Source: Deltaproteobacteria bacterium (lineage in GTDB: Bacteria > Myxococcota > Polyangia > Haliangiales > Haliangiaceae). From it: DNA of 35,888 nucleotides. The stretch is from assembly GCA_018262455.1 (NCBI GenBank), contig JAGSPR010000049.1, positions 1 to 35,888 on the forward strand, written 5' to 3'. A model generated the notes under the pieces. That model searched no databases. It had not been told where the DNA came from and worked only from the letters and a program-made list of their open reading frames with translations. A program made the translations under genes and the position numbers. Of the stretch, positions 18,054 through 26,477 are shown piece after piece (the stretch's first letter is position 1; each line of letters starts with the position of its first letter).

Positions 18054-19199
18054 ATGACGCCGCGCCGCTACCAGCTGCGAAGAGATGCCACCGCGATCGT
18101 GGAGAGCGGACATCCATGGATCTTCCGCGACCAGCTGAGCTCGGCGGCCGGCGTGTTCCGCGATGGCGACTGGCTGCGGCTCGTCGACGGCAGCAATCGC
18201 GTGGTCGGTCACGGCCTGTTCGAGTCGGAAGGCGCGATCGCGATCCGCGTGCTGCGGCGAGGCCCCGAGCGCCCCGATGCGGCGTGGTTCCGGGGGCAGC
18301 TCGCAGCCGCGCAGGCGCGGCGGGAGTCGCTGGTGCCGCGCACCGATGGGATCCGGCTCTTGCACGGCGAGAGCGACGGCGTCCCCGCGGTGGTGATCGA
18401 TCGATTCGGCGAGACCCTCGTCGTCAGCAGCTACTCCGCCGGTGCCGACGCGATCGCGCGATTCCTCGCTCGTTGCCTCGCTGACGTCGCGCCGCATTGC
18501 CTGCTCCGGCCCGCGCGGCGCCGTCAAGGTCCCGCGGTGGCGGCACGGGTGCTGCGCGGCGCACCGCCGGAGGTCGCGACGTTCACCGAGGACGGCCTCG
18601 CGCTCGCCGTCGATCTGTCGGGTGGCCAGAAGACCGGCGCGTACCTCGATCTCCGGGGGCTCCGCCACGCGCTCGCGACGACGCTGCTCACCGGAGCGCG
18701 CGTGCTCAACCTGTTCGCGTACTCCGGAATGCTGGGACGCGCCGCCGAGGCCGCCGGCGCCGCCGCGATCACGCAGGTCGATGCCTCGCAGCGCGCGCTC
18801 GGATTCGCCGCGGCCCACCACGTCGTCGACCCGTCACGCCATCACTTCGTAACCGCGGACGTGTTCGCGTGGCTGCCGGCGCTCGATCAGGCCGAGCTAT
18901 TCGACGTCGTGATCGTCGATCCGCCTTCGATGACGAGCAAGCAGACGCAGGTGCCCGGCGTGCTCGCTGCGTATCGCAAACTGTATCGCGCCGCCGCGCT
19001 GCACGTGCGCCCCGGCGGCGTCGTGATCGCGGCGTGCTGCACGAGCCGGGTCGAGCGTGGCGCGTTCCACCAGGTGGTCCGCGAGTCGCTCGGCAAGCCA
19101 TTCGTGATGGAACGCGAGCTGCCGACCGAGCCCGATCACCCGGTCGGGTTCCCGCAGGCCGATTATCTCAAGATCGCCTGGTGGCGCCGGCCGGCTTGA
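18054..19199 (+). CDS. RlmI-like 23S rRNA cytosine methyltransferase
   Basis: Predicted AdoMet-dependent m5C RNA methyltransferase, 381 residues. An N-terminal PUA-like domain (about 5-70, with HPWIFRDQL) precedes a central RlmI-type insert and a Rossmann methyltransferase domain: GGQKTGAYLDLR near 197-208, motif I VLNLFAYSGMLGRAA near 218-232 and the DPPSMTSK motif IV. A cysteine pair (AACCTSR) lies where the catalytic Cys is expected. Architecture and length match the RlmI/YccW family. It starts 5 nt after the flavoprotein stop and is very likely co-transcribed with it, though no functional link is evident. The next gene converges. Confidence 0.9.
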   Translation: MTPRRYQLRRDATAIVESGHPWIFRDQLSSAAGVFRDGDWLRLVDGSNRVVGHGLFESEGAIAIRVLRRGPERPDAAWFRGQLAAAQARRESLVPRTDGIRLLHGESDGVPAVVIDRFGETLVVSSYSAGADAIARFLARCLADVAPHCLLRPARRRQGPAVAARVLRGAPPEVATFTEDGLALAVDLSGGQKTGAYLDLRGLRHALATTLLTGARVLNLFAYSGMLGRAAEAAGAAAITQVDASQRALGFAAAHHVVDPSRHHFVTADVFAWLPALDQAELFDVVIVDPPSMTSKQTQVPGVLAAYRKLYRAAALHVRPGGVVIAACCTSRVERGAFHQVVRESLGKPFVMERELPTEPDHPVGFPQADYLKIAWWRRPA

Positions 19200-19211
19200 G
19201 GAGATCCCGGG

Positions 19212-19718
19212 TCAGCCGACGGCCAGCTCGCGATAGCGGACCAGGTGACGAACCGCTCGCCGGAGCACCAGCTCGTTGTTGGAGCCGCGTCCGATGACCT
19301 CGTAGATGCGCGCGAGGTTGAAGTGCGCATCGGCAAGTCCCGGATCGAGGGACAAGGCATGTTCGTAGGCTGCGATCGCCTCCGCGACCCGGCCCTGATC
19401 CTCGACGGCGACACCGAGGTTGAACCAGTACAGCCCGACGGTCCGATCGAGGCAGAGCGCGAGCCTGTAATGAGATTCGGCGGCCGGCAGCTCGCCTCGC
19501 TCGTGCAGGATCCGGCCGAGGTTGTTGTGCGCATCCGGCAGATCGGGCCGACCGGCGAGCGCCCGGCCGTACGCAGCGATCGCCGCCTCGGAGGACGGGT
19601 CCGCCGCCTCCAGGGCGCAGCCGCGATCGTACCAGACCGTCGCAGGAGTGCCGCGGAGCATGGCCTTGCGGCCCGGATTGGGCCCCAACGCCCGGGTGAA
19701 GGTCAGCAGTTCGCCCAC
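19212..19718 (-). CDS. Tetratricopeptide repeat protein
   Basis: A 168-residue protein made of about four TPR units (near 26-58, 60-93, 94-127 and 128-161), each with the small/large alternation such as AHNNLGRILHERGELPAAESHY and FNLGVAVEDQGRVAEAIAAYEHAL. TPR arrays bind other proteins. It has no signal peptide, so it is cytoplasmic. The GTG start is preceded 7 nt upstream by TAGCGT. It diverges from the FHA/sigma-54 activator across 66 bp, suggesting but not proving a regulatory partnership. Confidence 0.85.
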   Translation of the reverse strand: MGELLTFTRALGPNPGRKAMLRGTPATVWYDRGCALEAADPSSEAAIAAYGRALAGRPDLPDAHNNLGRILHERGELPAAESHYRLALCLDRTVGLYWFNLGVAVEDQGRVAEAIAAYEHALSLDPGLADAHFNLARIYEVIGRGSNNELVLRRAVRHLVRYRELAVG

Positions 19719-19725
19719 GCTTCAG

Positions 19726-19731
19726 ACGCTA
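19726..19731 (-). promoter_or_regulatory. Leaderless-type -10 hexamer TAGCGT for the TPR gene
   Basis: On the minus strand TAGCGT lies 7 nt before GTG 19718. Confidence 0.45.
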
Positions 19732-19772
19732 AGCGAGTGGTCTGACAATCATCCGTTCCGCCGACCGTGTTG

Positions 19773-19778
19773 TAAGAT
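19773..19778 (+). promoter_or_regulatory. Leaderless-type -10 hexamer TAAGAT
   Basis: TAAGAT lies 6 nt before GTG 19785 of the sigma-54 activator gene. A TTGACA-like CTGACA at 19742-19747 is 25 nt away, too far to be its -35. Confidence 0.5.
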
Positions 19779-19784
19779 GACGCC

Positions 19785-21170
19785 GTGGGCGACGCCCAGG
19801 GAACCACCCTTAGCTTCCACGAGGATGGCAAGACAGGCCGGCTCGGGCCCAAGCCCGAGCCCGTCCTCGTACTCGCACTCGAGTGCGGGCGGCCGCGCGC
19901 CGGATCGGTCCGCTACCGATTGAGCGAGCTCACCGCGGTCGCGCTCGGTCGCGGGGCCGATCGTCGCGCCGAGCTCACCGGCACCGAGCTCACCGTCCGC
20001 GTTCCGGACAAGTGGATGTCCTCGCGACATGCCGTCATCGAGCCGAGCTTCGGGCGCTGGGTGCTGACCGATACCGAGTCCAAGAACGGCACGATCGTCG
20101 ATGGCCACACCACCAAGCGCGCGGTCCTGACCGACGGCTCGCTGATCGAGCTCGGCCACACGTTGTTCATCTTCTTCGAGCGGTTGCCGGTCGAGACCGA
20201 GGCCGAGCCGCTGCTCGAGCTGACGCCCCAGCAAGGCCCGACTGGCTTCACGACGCTGATGCCGACGTGGAACGTCGAGATCCAGCGGCTGCGCCAGATC
20301 GCGGCGTCCGAGATCCCGATGCTGGTCGAGGGCGACTCAGGCACCGGCAAGGAAGTGATCGCGCGTGCGATCCACGATCAGTCCGGTCGCAAGGGGGCGT
20401 TCGTGCCCGTCAACTGCGGCGCGCTGCCCGAGAACCTCGTCGAGAGCGAGCTGTTCGGCTACAAGAAGGGCGCGTTCTCGGGCGCCCAGACCGATCACCC
20501 CGGGCTCGTCCGCTCGGCCGATGGCGGCACCTTGTTCCTCGACGAGATCGGAGATCTGCCGCCGAGCTCGCAGGCAGCGCTGCTGCGTGTCCTCCAGGAG
20601 CGCGAGGTCATGCCCGTCGGTGGTACGCGCGCAGTCGAGATCGATCTCCGCGTGGTGGCGGCGACCCACCGCGATCTCGACGACATGGTTGCCGAGGGCA
20701 GCTTCCGCCACGATCTGTTCGCGCGGCTCGCTGGCTTCCGGGTCACCGTCCCGACGCTCGCAGAACGCCGCACCGATCTCGGCCTCCTCATCGGCACGCT
20801 CCACACCCGGATGTTCCCGCCCGAGCACCCGGGCTTCGACATCGACGCCGCGCGGCTGCTGCTCCGCTACCCATGGCCGCTCAACGTCCGCGAGCTCGAG
20901 CAGGCGCTCGCGACGGCGCAGGTCCTCGCCGGCACCGAGCTCGTCCGCGCCGAGCACCTGCCCGACTCGGTGCGTACCGGGCGGCCGCCCGGCGCGCCAC
21001 GCCCAGTCGTGCTCAGCGAGACCGATCAGAAAGTACGAGATCAGGTCGTCGCGTCGCTGCGCGAGCACCAGGGCAACGTGTCTGCCGTCGCGCGGGCGCT
21101 CGACAAGGACCGCAAGCAGATCCAGCGCTGGATCAAACGCTTCGGCCTCGACCCCGGCAGCTTCCGCTGA
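19785..21170 (+). CDS. FHA-domain sigma-54-dependent transcriptional activator
   Basis: Bacterial enhancer-binding protein, 461 residues, predicted to activate sigma-54 promoters in response to a phosphothreonine signal. An FHA domain spans about 30-132 (LGR near 54, SSRH 79-82, KNG 100-102). The AAA+ domain spans about 155-385: Walker A GDSGTGKE (183-190), the sigma-54 contact loop as GAFSGA (229-234) rather than GAFTGA, Walker [15 protein letters not shown] (247-260), and the arginine-finger region. A Fis-type helix-turn-helix ends the protein ([19 protein letters not shown]). FHA-fused activators are a myxobacterial speciality working with Ser/Thr kinases, and a kinase gene lies 1.3 kb downstream. 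It has no receiver or GAF domain. Confidence 0.93.
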   Translation: MGDAQGTTLSFHEDGKTGRLGPKPEPVLVLALECGRPRAGSVRYRLSELTAVALGRGADRRAELTGTELTVRVPDKWMSSRHAVIEPSFGRWVLTDTESKNGTIVDGHTTKRAVLTDGSLIELGHTLFIFFERLPVETEAEPLLELTPQQGPTGFTTLMPTWNVEIQRLRQIAASEIPMLVEGDSGTGKEVIARAIHDQSGRKGAFVPVNCGALPENLVESELFGYKKGAFSGAQTDHPGLVRSADGGTLFLDEIGDLPPSSQAALLRVLQEREVMPVGGTRAVEIDLRVVAATHRDLDDMVAEGSFRHDLFARLAGFRVTVPTLAERRTDLGLLIGTLHTRMFPPEHPGFDIDAARLLLRYPWPLNVRELEQALATAQVLAGTELVRAEHLPDSVRTGRPPGAPRPVVLSETDQKVRDQVVASLREHQGNVSAVARALDKDRKQIQRWIKRFGLDPGSFR

Positions 21171-21181
21171 CCTGACCGCGA

Positions 21182-21201
21182 TGGGTCGTCGCAGCGACCC
21201 A
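21182..21201 (+). terminator. Hairpin after the sigma-54 activator gene
   Basis: TGGGTCG and CGACCCA form a 7-bp stem with a 6-nt loop, starting 11 nt after the activator stop. No T-run follows. The rest of the 199-bp space up to 21369 holds nothing I can recognise. Confidence 0.35.
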
Positions 21202-21369
21202 GCTGCGACGTCGCGCTCACGATCCGGCGCGTGAAGTCTCCAGACGTTACGCGAGCGATCACCAGGCCCAGCTCTTGCTGCTGGTCGGGGCGTCCGCGCG
21301 GTCGGCTGCCCGAGCCTCCCAACGCACATCTTTGGTGGCCGGTCGCGCGGATGACTTGTGACCGGCTTC

Positions 21370-22371
21370 TCACCGGCTCGCGGTCGCGCGCTGCGCGAGG
21401 CCAAAGAGCTGGCGCTCGGTCCATGCCGCGAGCCGGCTCGGCCCCTGACCGGCGAGCCGGCGCCTCGCATCGGTATGTGCAGGGACCGCGACCACGCTGC
21501 GCGGCAGCCTGCGATACACGGTCGCGAACGCGACGAGCCCTGCCCGCGTGCGACGAGGGGTGCCACGCAGCCCGAACTGGTCGGCGAGGTGGGGTGGCAA
21601 CAGCTCGTGGGTGAGCGCCTCGGCGATCCGCCCGAGCGGTGGCTGGACCCGCGCGCCACGCCCGACGAGGAACCGCGCCATCTCGCGGGCGCACGGCGCC
21701 ACCGCCAGGCGATCGGATCCGATCATCTCGGCCATGTACGCGGCGTGCTCGGCCCAGCTCTGCGGCAACATGGCGCGCGGGATCCCGAACAGCGCGGCGA
21801 ACCTCTGGAGCTCGACCACGTACGCGTCTTTGATCGACGTCGGGAGCGGACCGTCGAGCAGCTCGCGCACCCGGATCGTGGTGTCGAGCAACGTCGCGTG
21901 GACCCAGCACAACGACTCGGGCTCGTTCGCCTCGTACGGGGTACCCGCGGGCCAGCCACCGATCGCGTCGGGGATCGTCCCGTGGATCCGAGTGTGGACC
22001 GCGTGGACGCGGCGCGCCGCCGTGAAGGCTTGCTCGAGATCGCCGAACAGCATCGCGAACACGTTGTGGAACGTGCGCGCAAACCGGCCGGCAACATCGG
22101 TCCGGGTCTTCGAGTGTTGATCGACCGCGTGGGCGACCTTGGGATGTGCGAGCTGCAGCAAGGCGGCGCGACCGCCACCGGCGAACAGCCCGAGATCGGC
22201 ACCGATGCGCCACGCGACCGAGCGTGGGCCGAGGATGCCCTCGCGCGGATCGGCCACCTGCGCACGTAGGTCGGCCAACGACACCTCGAGTGACTCGCGC
22301 GTGATGACCGACAAGCGTCGATCTGATCGCGTGGACGGCCTCCGGTCAAGCCTCGCGTGCGTGTCCGCCAC
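21370..22371 (-). CDS. MpaB-like oxygenase family (DUF2236) protein
   Basis: A protein of about 333 residues in the DUF2236/MpaB family, which includes latex-clearing protein and the fungal MpaB oxygenase; many members are putative haem-dependent oxygenases. Conserved stretches include VITRESLEVSLADLRAQV, GPRSVAWRIGAD, LLQLAHPKVAHAVDQHS, FARTFHNVFAMLFGD and VHAVHTRIHG, all rich in candidate haem-ligand histidines. The C-terminal part continues to RLAAWTERQLFGLAQR. The start is uncertain: GTG 22371 has AAGGG about 10 nt upstream and is chosen. TTG 22314 would begin closest to the conserved region, and the frame is open back to GTG 22503, overlapping the divergent kinase start. There is no signal peptide. 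The substrate is unknown. Confidence 0.8.
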   Translation of the reverse strand: MADTHARLDRRPSTRSDRRLSVITRESLEVSLADLRAQVADPREGILGPRSVAWRIGADLGLFAGGGRAALLQLAHPKVAHAVDQHSKTRTDVAGRFARTFHNVFAMLFGDLEQAFTAARRVHAVHTRIHGTIPDAIGGWPAGTPYEANEPESLCWVHATLLDTTIRVRELLDGPLPTSIKDAYVVELQRFAALFGIPRAMLPQSWAEHAAYMAEMIGSDRLAVAPCAREMARFLVGRGARVQPPLGRIAEALTHELLPPHLADQFGLRGTPRRTRAGLVAFATVYRRLPRSVVAVPAHTDARRRLAGQGPSRLAAWTERQLFGLAQRATASR

Positions 22372-22497
22372 ATCGCCCGGACCCTTGCGGGGGCCGCGCA
22401 CGTGCTGGGGAGGCACGGCCGCACGAGGGCGCACGCCTCGCCGCCGCGACCGAGACGGCTCACGCGGGATCTCGGCGAGGCTTCTTAGGTCTATTTC

Positions 22498-23604
22498 GTG
22501 CACCGGACCTCAGCCATGGCCGGCTCCACGATGACTGTCGCGCACGCGTCCGTTGGCGTTGTTCCGTCCGCCAGACCTCGACGACGAAGGTGCCGCGCGA
22601 CGCTGCTCGAAGGCAATCGCGTCGGTCCGTGGCGCGTCGAGCGCGAGCTCGGGCGCGGTGGCATGGCCTCGGTGTACGCGGTGGCTCACACGCAGTTCGG
22701 CAAGCGCGCCGCCCTCAAGATCGCGCATCGCTCCGTGATCGGTCCTGACTTCACGTCGGCCACGTTCCTGCGCGAGGCGCGCATCGTCCACCTCGTCGAT
22801 CACCCGGGGGTCCCCGACGTGTTCGCGACCGGCAGCTACGACGGCCGCCCCTACCTGGCGATGGAGCGGCTCACCGGCAAGACGCTCGGCCAGCTGCTCG
22901 ACACCGGCGCGCTGTCGCGCGTCGACGCGATCGGCTACCTGCTGGAGCTCTGCGAGGTACTCGGTGTCGCGCACGCCGCCGGAATCGTCCACCGCGACCT
23001 CAAGCTCGACAACGTGTTCGTAGAGGCCACGCCGGGGTCCGGCGGGCGCCGGGTGCGGCTACTCGACTGGGGCGTCGCCCGGATCCTCGGTGAGGACGAT
23101 CCGATGCGCGGGATGCTCGCTGGCACCGTGAGCTACGTCGCGCCCGAGCAGGTGCGCGGCGACGAGATCACGCCGGCGGCCGACCTCTACTCCCTCGCGG
23201 TCCTCGCGTATCACACACTGCTCGGCAGCCCGCCGTTCGTCGGCGACCACGAGCTCGAGCTGATCCGCATGCACCTCCACGCGACCCCGCCGGCGCCTGC
23301 CTCGCTGTGGCCCGAGGTCCCGGCCGAGCTCGCGAGCCTGCTGACCGCGATGCTCGACAAGGATCCCGCGCATCGGCCGACGCTCGACGAGATCGTGCGG
23401 GTGCTGCGGGCGGTCGCCGAGCATCTCGAGCCTCGGCGGCGGTCATGGCTGGCGTCGATGAGCGCGGTGCCTGCGCTTCCTCCCATCGACGTGCTGGGCC
23501 GCCCCGCCCCGCTCGCGCTCGCCGCCATCAGGCAGCGCCTGGTCGGTGCCACCCTCGCGGTCGCGCTGGCGATCGCGAGCGTGGTCTCGCTGCTCAGCGC
23601 TTGA
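22498..23604 (+). CDS. Eukaryote-type Ser/Thr protein kinase with C-terminal membrane helix
   Basis: Hanks-type kinase, 368 residues. From the GTG start: glycine loop GRGGMASVY (52-60), Lys74, alpha-C Glu93, catalytic loop HRDLKLDN (165-172), the magnesium motif as DWG (190-192) rather than DFG, APEQ (215-218), and a C-lobe to about 310. A hydrophobic helix near 343-366 (RLVGATLAVALAIASVVSLL) ends the protein, so it is membrane-anchored with no periplasmic sensor domain. Starts are GTG 22498 (TAGGTC sits 6 nt before it, a near match to the leaderless -10) or ATG 22516. Its 3' end overlaps the convergent O-methyltransferase by 11 bp. It may feed the nearby FHA activator; that is inference. Confidence 0.92.
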   Translation: MHRTSAMAGSTMTVAHASVGVVPSARPRRRRCRATLLEGNRVGPWRVERELGRGGMASVYAVAHTQFGKRAALKIAHRSVIGPDFTSATFLREARIVHLVDHPGVPDVFATGSYDGRPYLAMERLTGKTLGQLLDTGALSRVDAIGYLLELCEVLGVAHAAGIVHRDLKLDNVFVEATPGSGGRRVRLLDWGVARILGEDDPMRGMLAGTVSYVAPEQVRGDEITPAADLYSLAVLAYHTLLGSPPFVGDHELELIRMHLHATPPAPASLWPEVPAELASLLTAMLDKDPAHRPTLDEIVRVLRAVAEHLEPRRRSWLASMSAVPALPPIDVLGRPAPLALAAIRQRLVGATLAVALAIASVVSLLSA

Positions 23605-24241
23605 TCCCGACGACGAGCCCGTCCGGCGTCGGCGCGCAGACCGAGTCACACGTGCTGGCGATCTGCTCGTGAAAGGCGCGCATCGCGCGGGCGCGGGGTG
23701 AATCGTCCATCAGCTCGCCGAACAGGTACGCGTTGTCACCCAGGACGAGCCCGCCACGCCGCAAGTGCTGCACGGCCCACGCCCCGTAATAGTCGTAGCC
23801 CTCCTTGTCGGCATCGATGAACACCGCATCGAACGGGCCCTCAGGCTCGAGCATCGGCAGCACCTCGCGAGCCGCACCCACGATCACGCTCACGCGATCG
23901 GCAACACCCGCCGCGACCAGGTTGCCGTGCGCGAGCTCGGCGTGGTGAGGATCGAGCTCGATCGTCCACAGCCTGCCCCCGGGCGCGAGCGCGCGCGCCA
24001 TGTGGAGGGCCGAGTACCCGAGGAGCGTGCCGAGCTCGACCACCTTGCGGGCCTCGATCAGCCGCAACAGCAGGTGCAGCATGCGGCCATCACTCGGGCT
24101 GACCTGGATGGCCGGGATGCCCTCGGGCACGGTGAACGCGCGAGCGAGCCCAGGATCGTGGGGGACGTGCGTGCGGTCGACGTAGTCGAGGATCGCGGGA
24201 GTCGTGTAACGGACACCGGCGCGCGAGTCGAGATCGGCCAT
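23594..24241 (-). CDS. Class I AdoMet-dependent O-methyltransferase
   Basis: A 215-residue enzyme of the cation-dependent O-methyltransferase type (COMT/CCoAOMT-like). Motif I is VVELGTLLGYSALHMARAL near 69-87, the acidic strand IELDP follows, and metal-site motif FDAVFIDADKEGYDYY lies near 139-154, with GDNAYLFG near 173. It methylates catechol-like or similar hydroxyls; the substrate is unknown. ATG 24241 gives the family's usual N-terminus and length. It lies 34 nt downstream of the FemAB-like gene on the same strand, so probably forms an operon. The end overlaps the kinase gene on the opposite strand. Confidence 0.9.
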   Translation of the reverse strand: MADLDSRAGVRYTTPAILDYVDRTHVPHDPGLARAFTVPEGIPAIQVSPSDGRMLHLLLRLIEARKVVELGTLLGYSALHMARALAPGGRLWTIELDPHHAELAHGNLVAAGVADRVSVIVGAAREVLPMLEPEGPFDAVFIDADKEGYDYYGAWAVQHLRRGGLVLGDNAYLFGELMDDSPRARAMRAFHEQIASTCDSVCAPTPDGLVVGIKR

Positions 24242-24275
24242 GCGCCGGATGATGCACCAGATGCGGTCACGACGG

Positions 24276-25460
24276 TCAGGCGTCGTCGTCGGTGCCGCGA
24301 TAGGGACCGAGCTTCGCGAGCTCGGCGAGCTCGTTCGCGATCCCCACGCGCTCGCGTTGCATGTGGTCCTCGACCGCGGCCGACAGGCCCTCGTGTCGGA
24401 GCCAGTGCGCCGAGTAGGTCGCCGCGGGCTCGAAGCCCCGCAGCAGCTTGTGCTCGCCCTGGGCGCCAGCCTCGAACAGCGGGAGTTTGTGCTCGATCGC
24501 GCGATCGATCCCGGCGTAGTACGCGGTCTCGAAGTGGAGCAGATCGACGTGGACGTCGGCACCCCAGTAACGGCCGTAGAGCGCCGTGGGGGTCTCGAGG
24601 AACAGCGCCCCCGCGACGCGTTTGCCGCCGGCGACGACCTCGACCATCCGCATCGCGTCGGGCAACGTCTCGGCGAGCCGGTGGAAGAACCCGGGTCGCA
24701 GGTAGTCGCGGCCGCCGTGCTGATCCGTGGTGGTCCGATAGAACCTGTCGAGATCGTCGAGCTGAGCGGTCGACAGCTCGCTCCCAGAGACCCATGACAG
24801 GCGCTCGATCTGGGCGCGCGCTCGCTCCCGCTCCTTGCGGAGCTGCTTGCGCTTGCGGCTCTTGAGCGCGCCGAGGAAGTCATCGAACGTGCCGTAGTCG
24901 CGGTTGCGCCAGTGGAACTGCAGGCTCGCGCGCGGGAAGAAGCCGGCGCGCCCGAGCAGCGCCTGCTCCTCGGCGGTGCAGAACAGCCAGTGGATCGACG
25001 AGCACCCGGCATCGTCGGCCACCGCGCGGACCGCCGCGATCAGCGCCGCACGCACGCCGTCGGCTGCGTCGCCGAGCCCGGGCGCGAGCAAGAGCCGCGG
25101 CCCGGTCGCGGGGGTGTGCGGCGCCGCCACGACGAGCTTGGGATAGTAGGCAAGCCCGGCGCGCTCGGCCGCGCTCGCCCAGCCCCAATCGAAGATGTAC
25201 TCGCCGTAGCTGTGGGTCTTGATGAACGCCGCGACCGCACCCTGGAGTCGCCCGTTCGCCTCGGCGAGCAGGTAGACCGCCGTCCAGCCCGACCTCCGGC
25301 GCGCCGGCGAAGCTCGCGAAGCCGCGTCGATCGAGCCGGAGTCCTCGAGCGCGCGCAGGAACCCGTGACGGAGAAAAGGCGAGGGTCCGTGGTCGAGTGC
25401 ATCCCAGGCGGCGGCGTCCAGGTCTCCGACCGATCCGACGGCCCGGATCGCGTACTTCAT
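24276..25460 (-). CDS. FemAB/GNAT-like acyltransferase (DUF482 family)
   Basis: A 394-residue protein matching the DUF482 family, annotated as peptidoglycan-biosynthesis or recognition N-acyltransferases with a GNAT/FemAB fold. Recognisable stretches are [16 protein letters not shown] near 27-42, [17 protein letters not shown] near 79-95, [16 protein letters not shown] near 104-119, and the second half with [33 protein letters not shown] and [15 protein letters not shown]. Length is usual for the family and it has no signal peptide. Biochemical activity of the family is undemonstrated. The start ATG is 44 bp from the divergent glutaredoxin-fusion start, with an imperfect palindrome between. 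Confidence 0.87.
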   Translation of the reverse strand: MKYAIRAVGSVGDLDAAAWDALDHGPSPFLRHGFLRALEDSGSIDAASRASPARRRSGWTAVYLLAEANGRLQGAVAAFIKTHSYGEYIFDWGWASAAERAGLAYYPKLVVAAPHTPATGPRLLLAPGLGDAADGVRAALIAAVRAVADDAGCSSIHWLFCTAEEQALLGRAGFFPRASLQFHWRNRDYGTFDDFLGALKSRKRKQLRKERERARAQIERLSWVSGSELSTAQLDDLDRFYRTTTDQHGGRDYLRPGFFHRLAETLPDAMRMVEVVAGGKRVAGALFLETPTALYGRYWGADVHVDLLHFETAYYAGIDRAIEHKLPLFEAGAQGEHKLLRGFEPAATYSAHWLRHEGLSAAVEDHMQRERVGIANELAELAKLGPYRGTDDDA

Positions 25461-25461
25461 G

Positions 25462-25484
25462 CTAGAAGAACCGGAACTTCCTAG
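25462..25484. promoter_or_regulatory. Imperfect palindrome in divergent intergenic region
   Basis: CTAGAAG (25462-25468), an 8-nt centre with CCGG, and CTTCCTAG (25477-25484) form an inverted repeat with one bulged base. It fills most of the 44-bp gap between the FemAB-like gene (minus) and the glutaredoxin fusion (plus) and could be an operator for both. A TAGATC at 25482-25487 could serve as -10 for the plus-strand gene. Confidence 0.4.
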
Positions 25485-25504
25485 ATCAGCCACGGGACCC
25501 AATC

Positions 25505-26434
25505 ATGCCGCTCGACCCACAGATCAAGCAGAAGATCGACCAGCTCGTCACGAGCGACCACGTTGTCCTGTTCATGAAGGGCAACCGGAGCTTCCCGCAA
25601 TGCGGGTTCTCGGCGTCGGTCGTCAACATCCTCAACACCTTGGTGCCCAAGTACACCACCGTCAATATCCTCAGTGACGCGGAGATCCGCGGCAGCATGA
25701 AGGAATACTCCGACTGGCCCACGTTTCCGCAGCTGTTCATCAAGGGCGAGTTCGTCGGCGGGGCCGACATCGTCCGCCAGATGCACGAGAACGGGGAGCT
25801 CCAGCAGAAGCTCGGGGACCTCGTCGCACCCGCGAAGACGCCCGAGCTGACGGTCACGCCCGCAGCGGCCAAGGAGCTGCTCGAGGCCCTCAAGGAGGGC
25901 TCGCCGGACGATGTCATTCACATCACGATCACGCCGAGCTGGGAGCACCAGCTCGATCTCGGGCCCAAGGAGGCGAACGACGTCACGCTGCAGAGCAATG
26001 GCGTCACCGTGCAGCTCGATCGCGCCAGCGCCGAGCGCGCCGCGGGCCTGGTGGTCGACTTCATCGATGCCGCGGATGGCGCCGGCTTCAAGATGGACAA
26101 TCCCAACCGCCCCGCCACGGTGAAGCAGATCGAGGCCAAGGCGCTCAAGGCGCTGCTCGACGAGGGCAAGATCAAGGCGTTCTACGACGTCCGCCCCGAC
26201 AAGGAGCGCGCGCTCGCCAAGATCGAGGGCACGACGATGCTCGATGATGCGGCGATGGCCGCGGCCGAGCAGCTGCCGAAGTCGACGCCGATGGCGTTCA
26301 CCTGCCACCACGGCAACCGCAGCCGCGCCGCCGCGGAGCACTTCCTCAAGCTCGGCTTCACCGACGTCTACAACCTCGCCGGCGGCATCGAGGCGTGGTC
26401 CAAGGACGTCGACGCCAAGATCCCGCGCTACTGA
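25505..26434 (+). CDS. Three-domain fusion: CGFS glutaredoxin, A-type-like domain, rhodanese
   Basis: A 309-residue soluble protein. Residues 1-108 are a Grx4-type monothiol glutaredoxin with active site PQCGFS (Cys33), FPQLFIKGEFVGG and GADIV; such proteins bind and transfer [2Fe-2S] clusters. Residues about 114-203 follow the A-type (IscA/HesB) carrier fold (LTVTPAAAKELLEAL, GVTVQLDRASAERAAG, GAGFKMDNPN) but contain none of the three cluster-ligand cysteines. Residues about 207-306 are a rhodanese domain with the loop CHHGNRS (Cys267), which handles sulfane sulfur. The fusion points to sulfur or Fe-S handling in one polypeptide, with the middle domain perhaps structural. No isc or suf genes are in the window. 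Confidence 0.9.
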   Translation: MPLDPQIKQKIDQLVTSDHVVLFMKGNRSFPQCGFSASVVNILNTLVPKYTTVNILSDAEIRGSMKEYSDWPTFPQLFIKGEFVGGADIVRQMHENGELQQKLGDLVAPAKTPELTVTPAAAKELLEALKEGSPDDVIHITITPSWEHQLDLGPKEANDVTLQSNGVTVQLDRASAERAAGLVVDFIDAADGAGFKMDNPNRPATVKQIEAKALKALLDEGKIKAFYDVRPDKERALAKIEGTTMLDDAAMAAAEQLPKSTPMAFTCHHGNRSRAAAEHFLKLGFTDVYNLAGGIEAWSKDVDAKIPRY

Positions 26435-26477
26435 TTCGCGCTTGAACCCACGGGCGGCGGCGGGCACTGTCCCCCCC

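Noticed and set aside
14469..18117. Long minus-strand open frames opposite ligD and the flavoprotein gene
   Set aside because: Mirror frames of genes with complete catalytic motifs; compositionally typical antisense translations.
19192..19218. Inverted repeat CGGCT...AGCCG between the convergent methyltransferase and TPR genes
   Set aside because: Only 5 bp with a 17-nt loop and no T-run; too weak to call a terminator.
19742..19778. Housekeeping-type promoter from CTGACA and TAAGAT before the sigma-54 activator
   Set aside because: Spacing of 25 nt is outside the range for a sigma-70 promoter; TAAGAT is better explained as a leaderless -10 alone.
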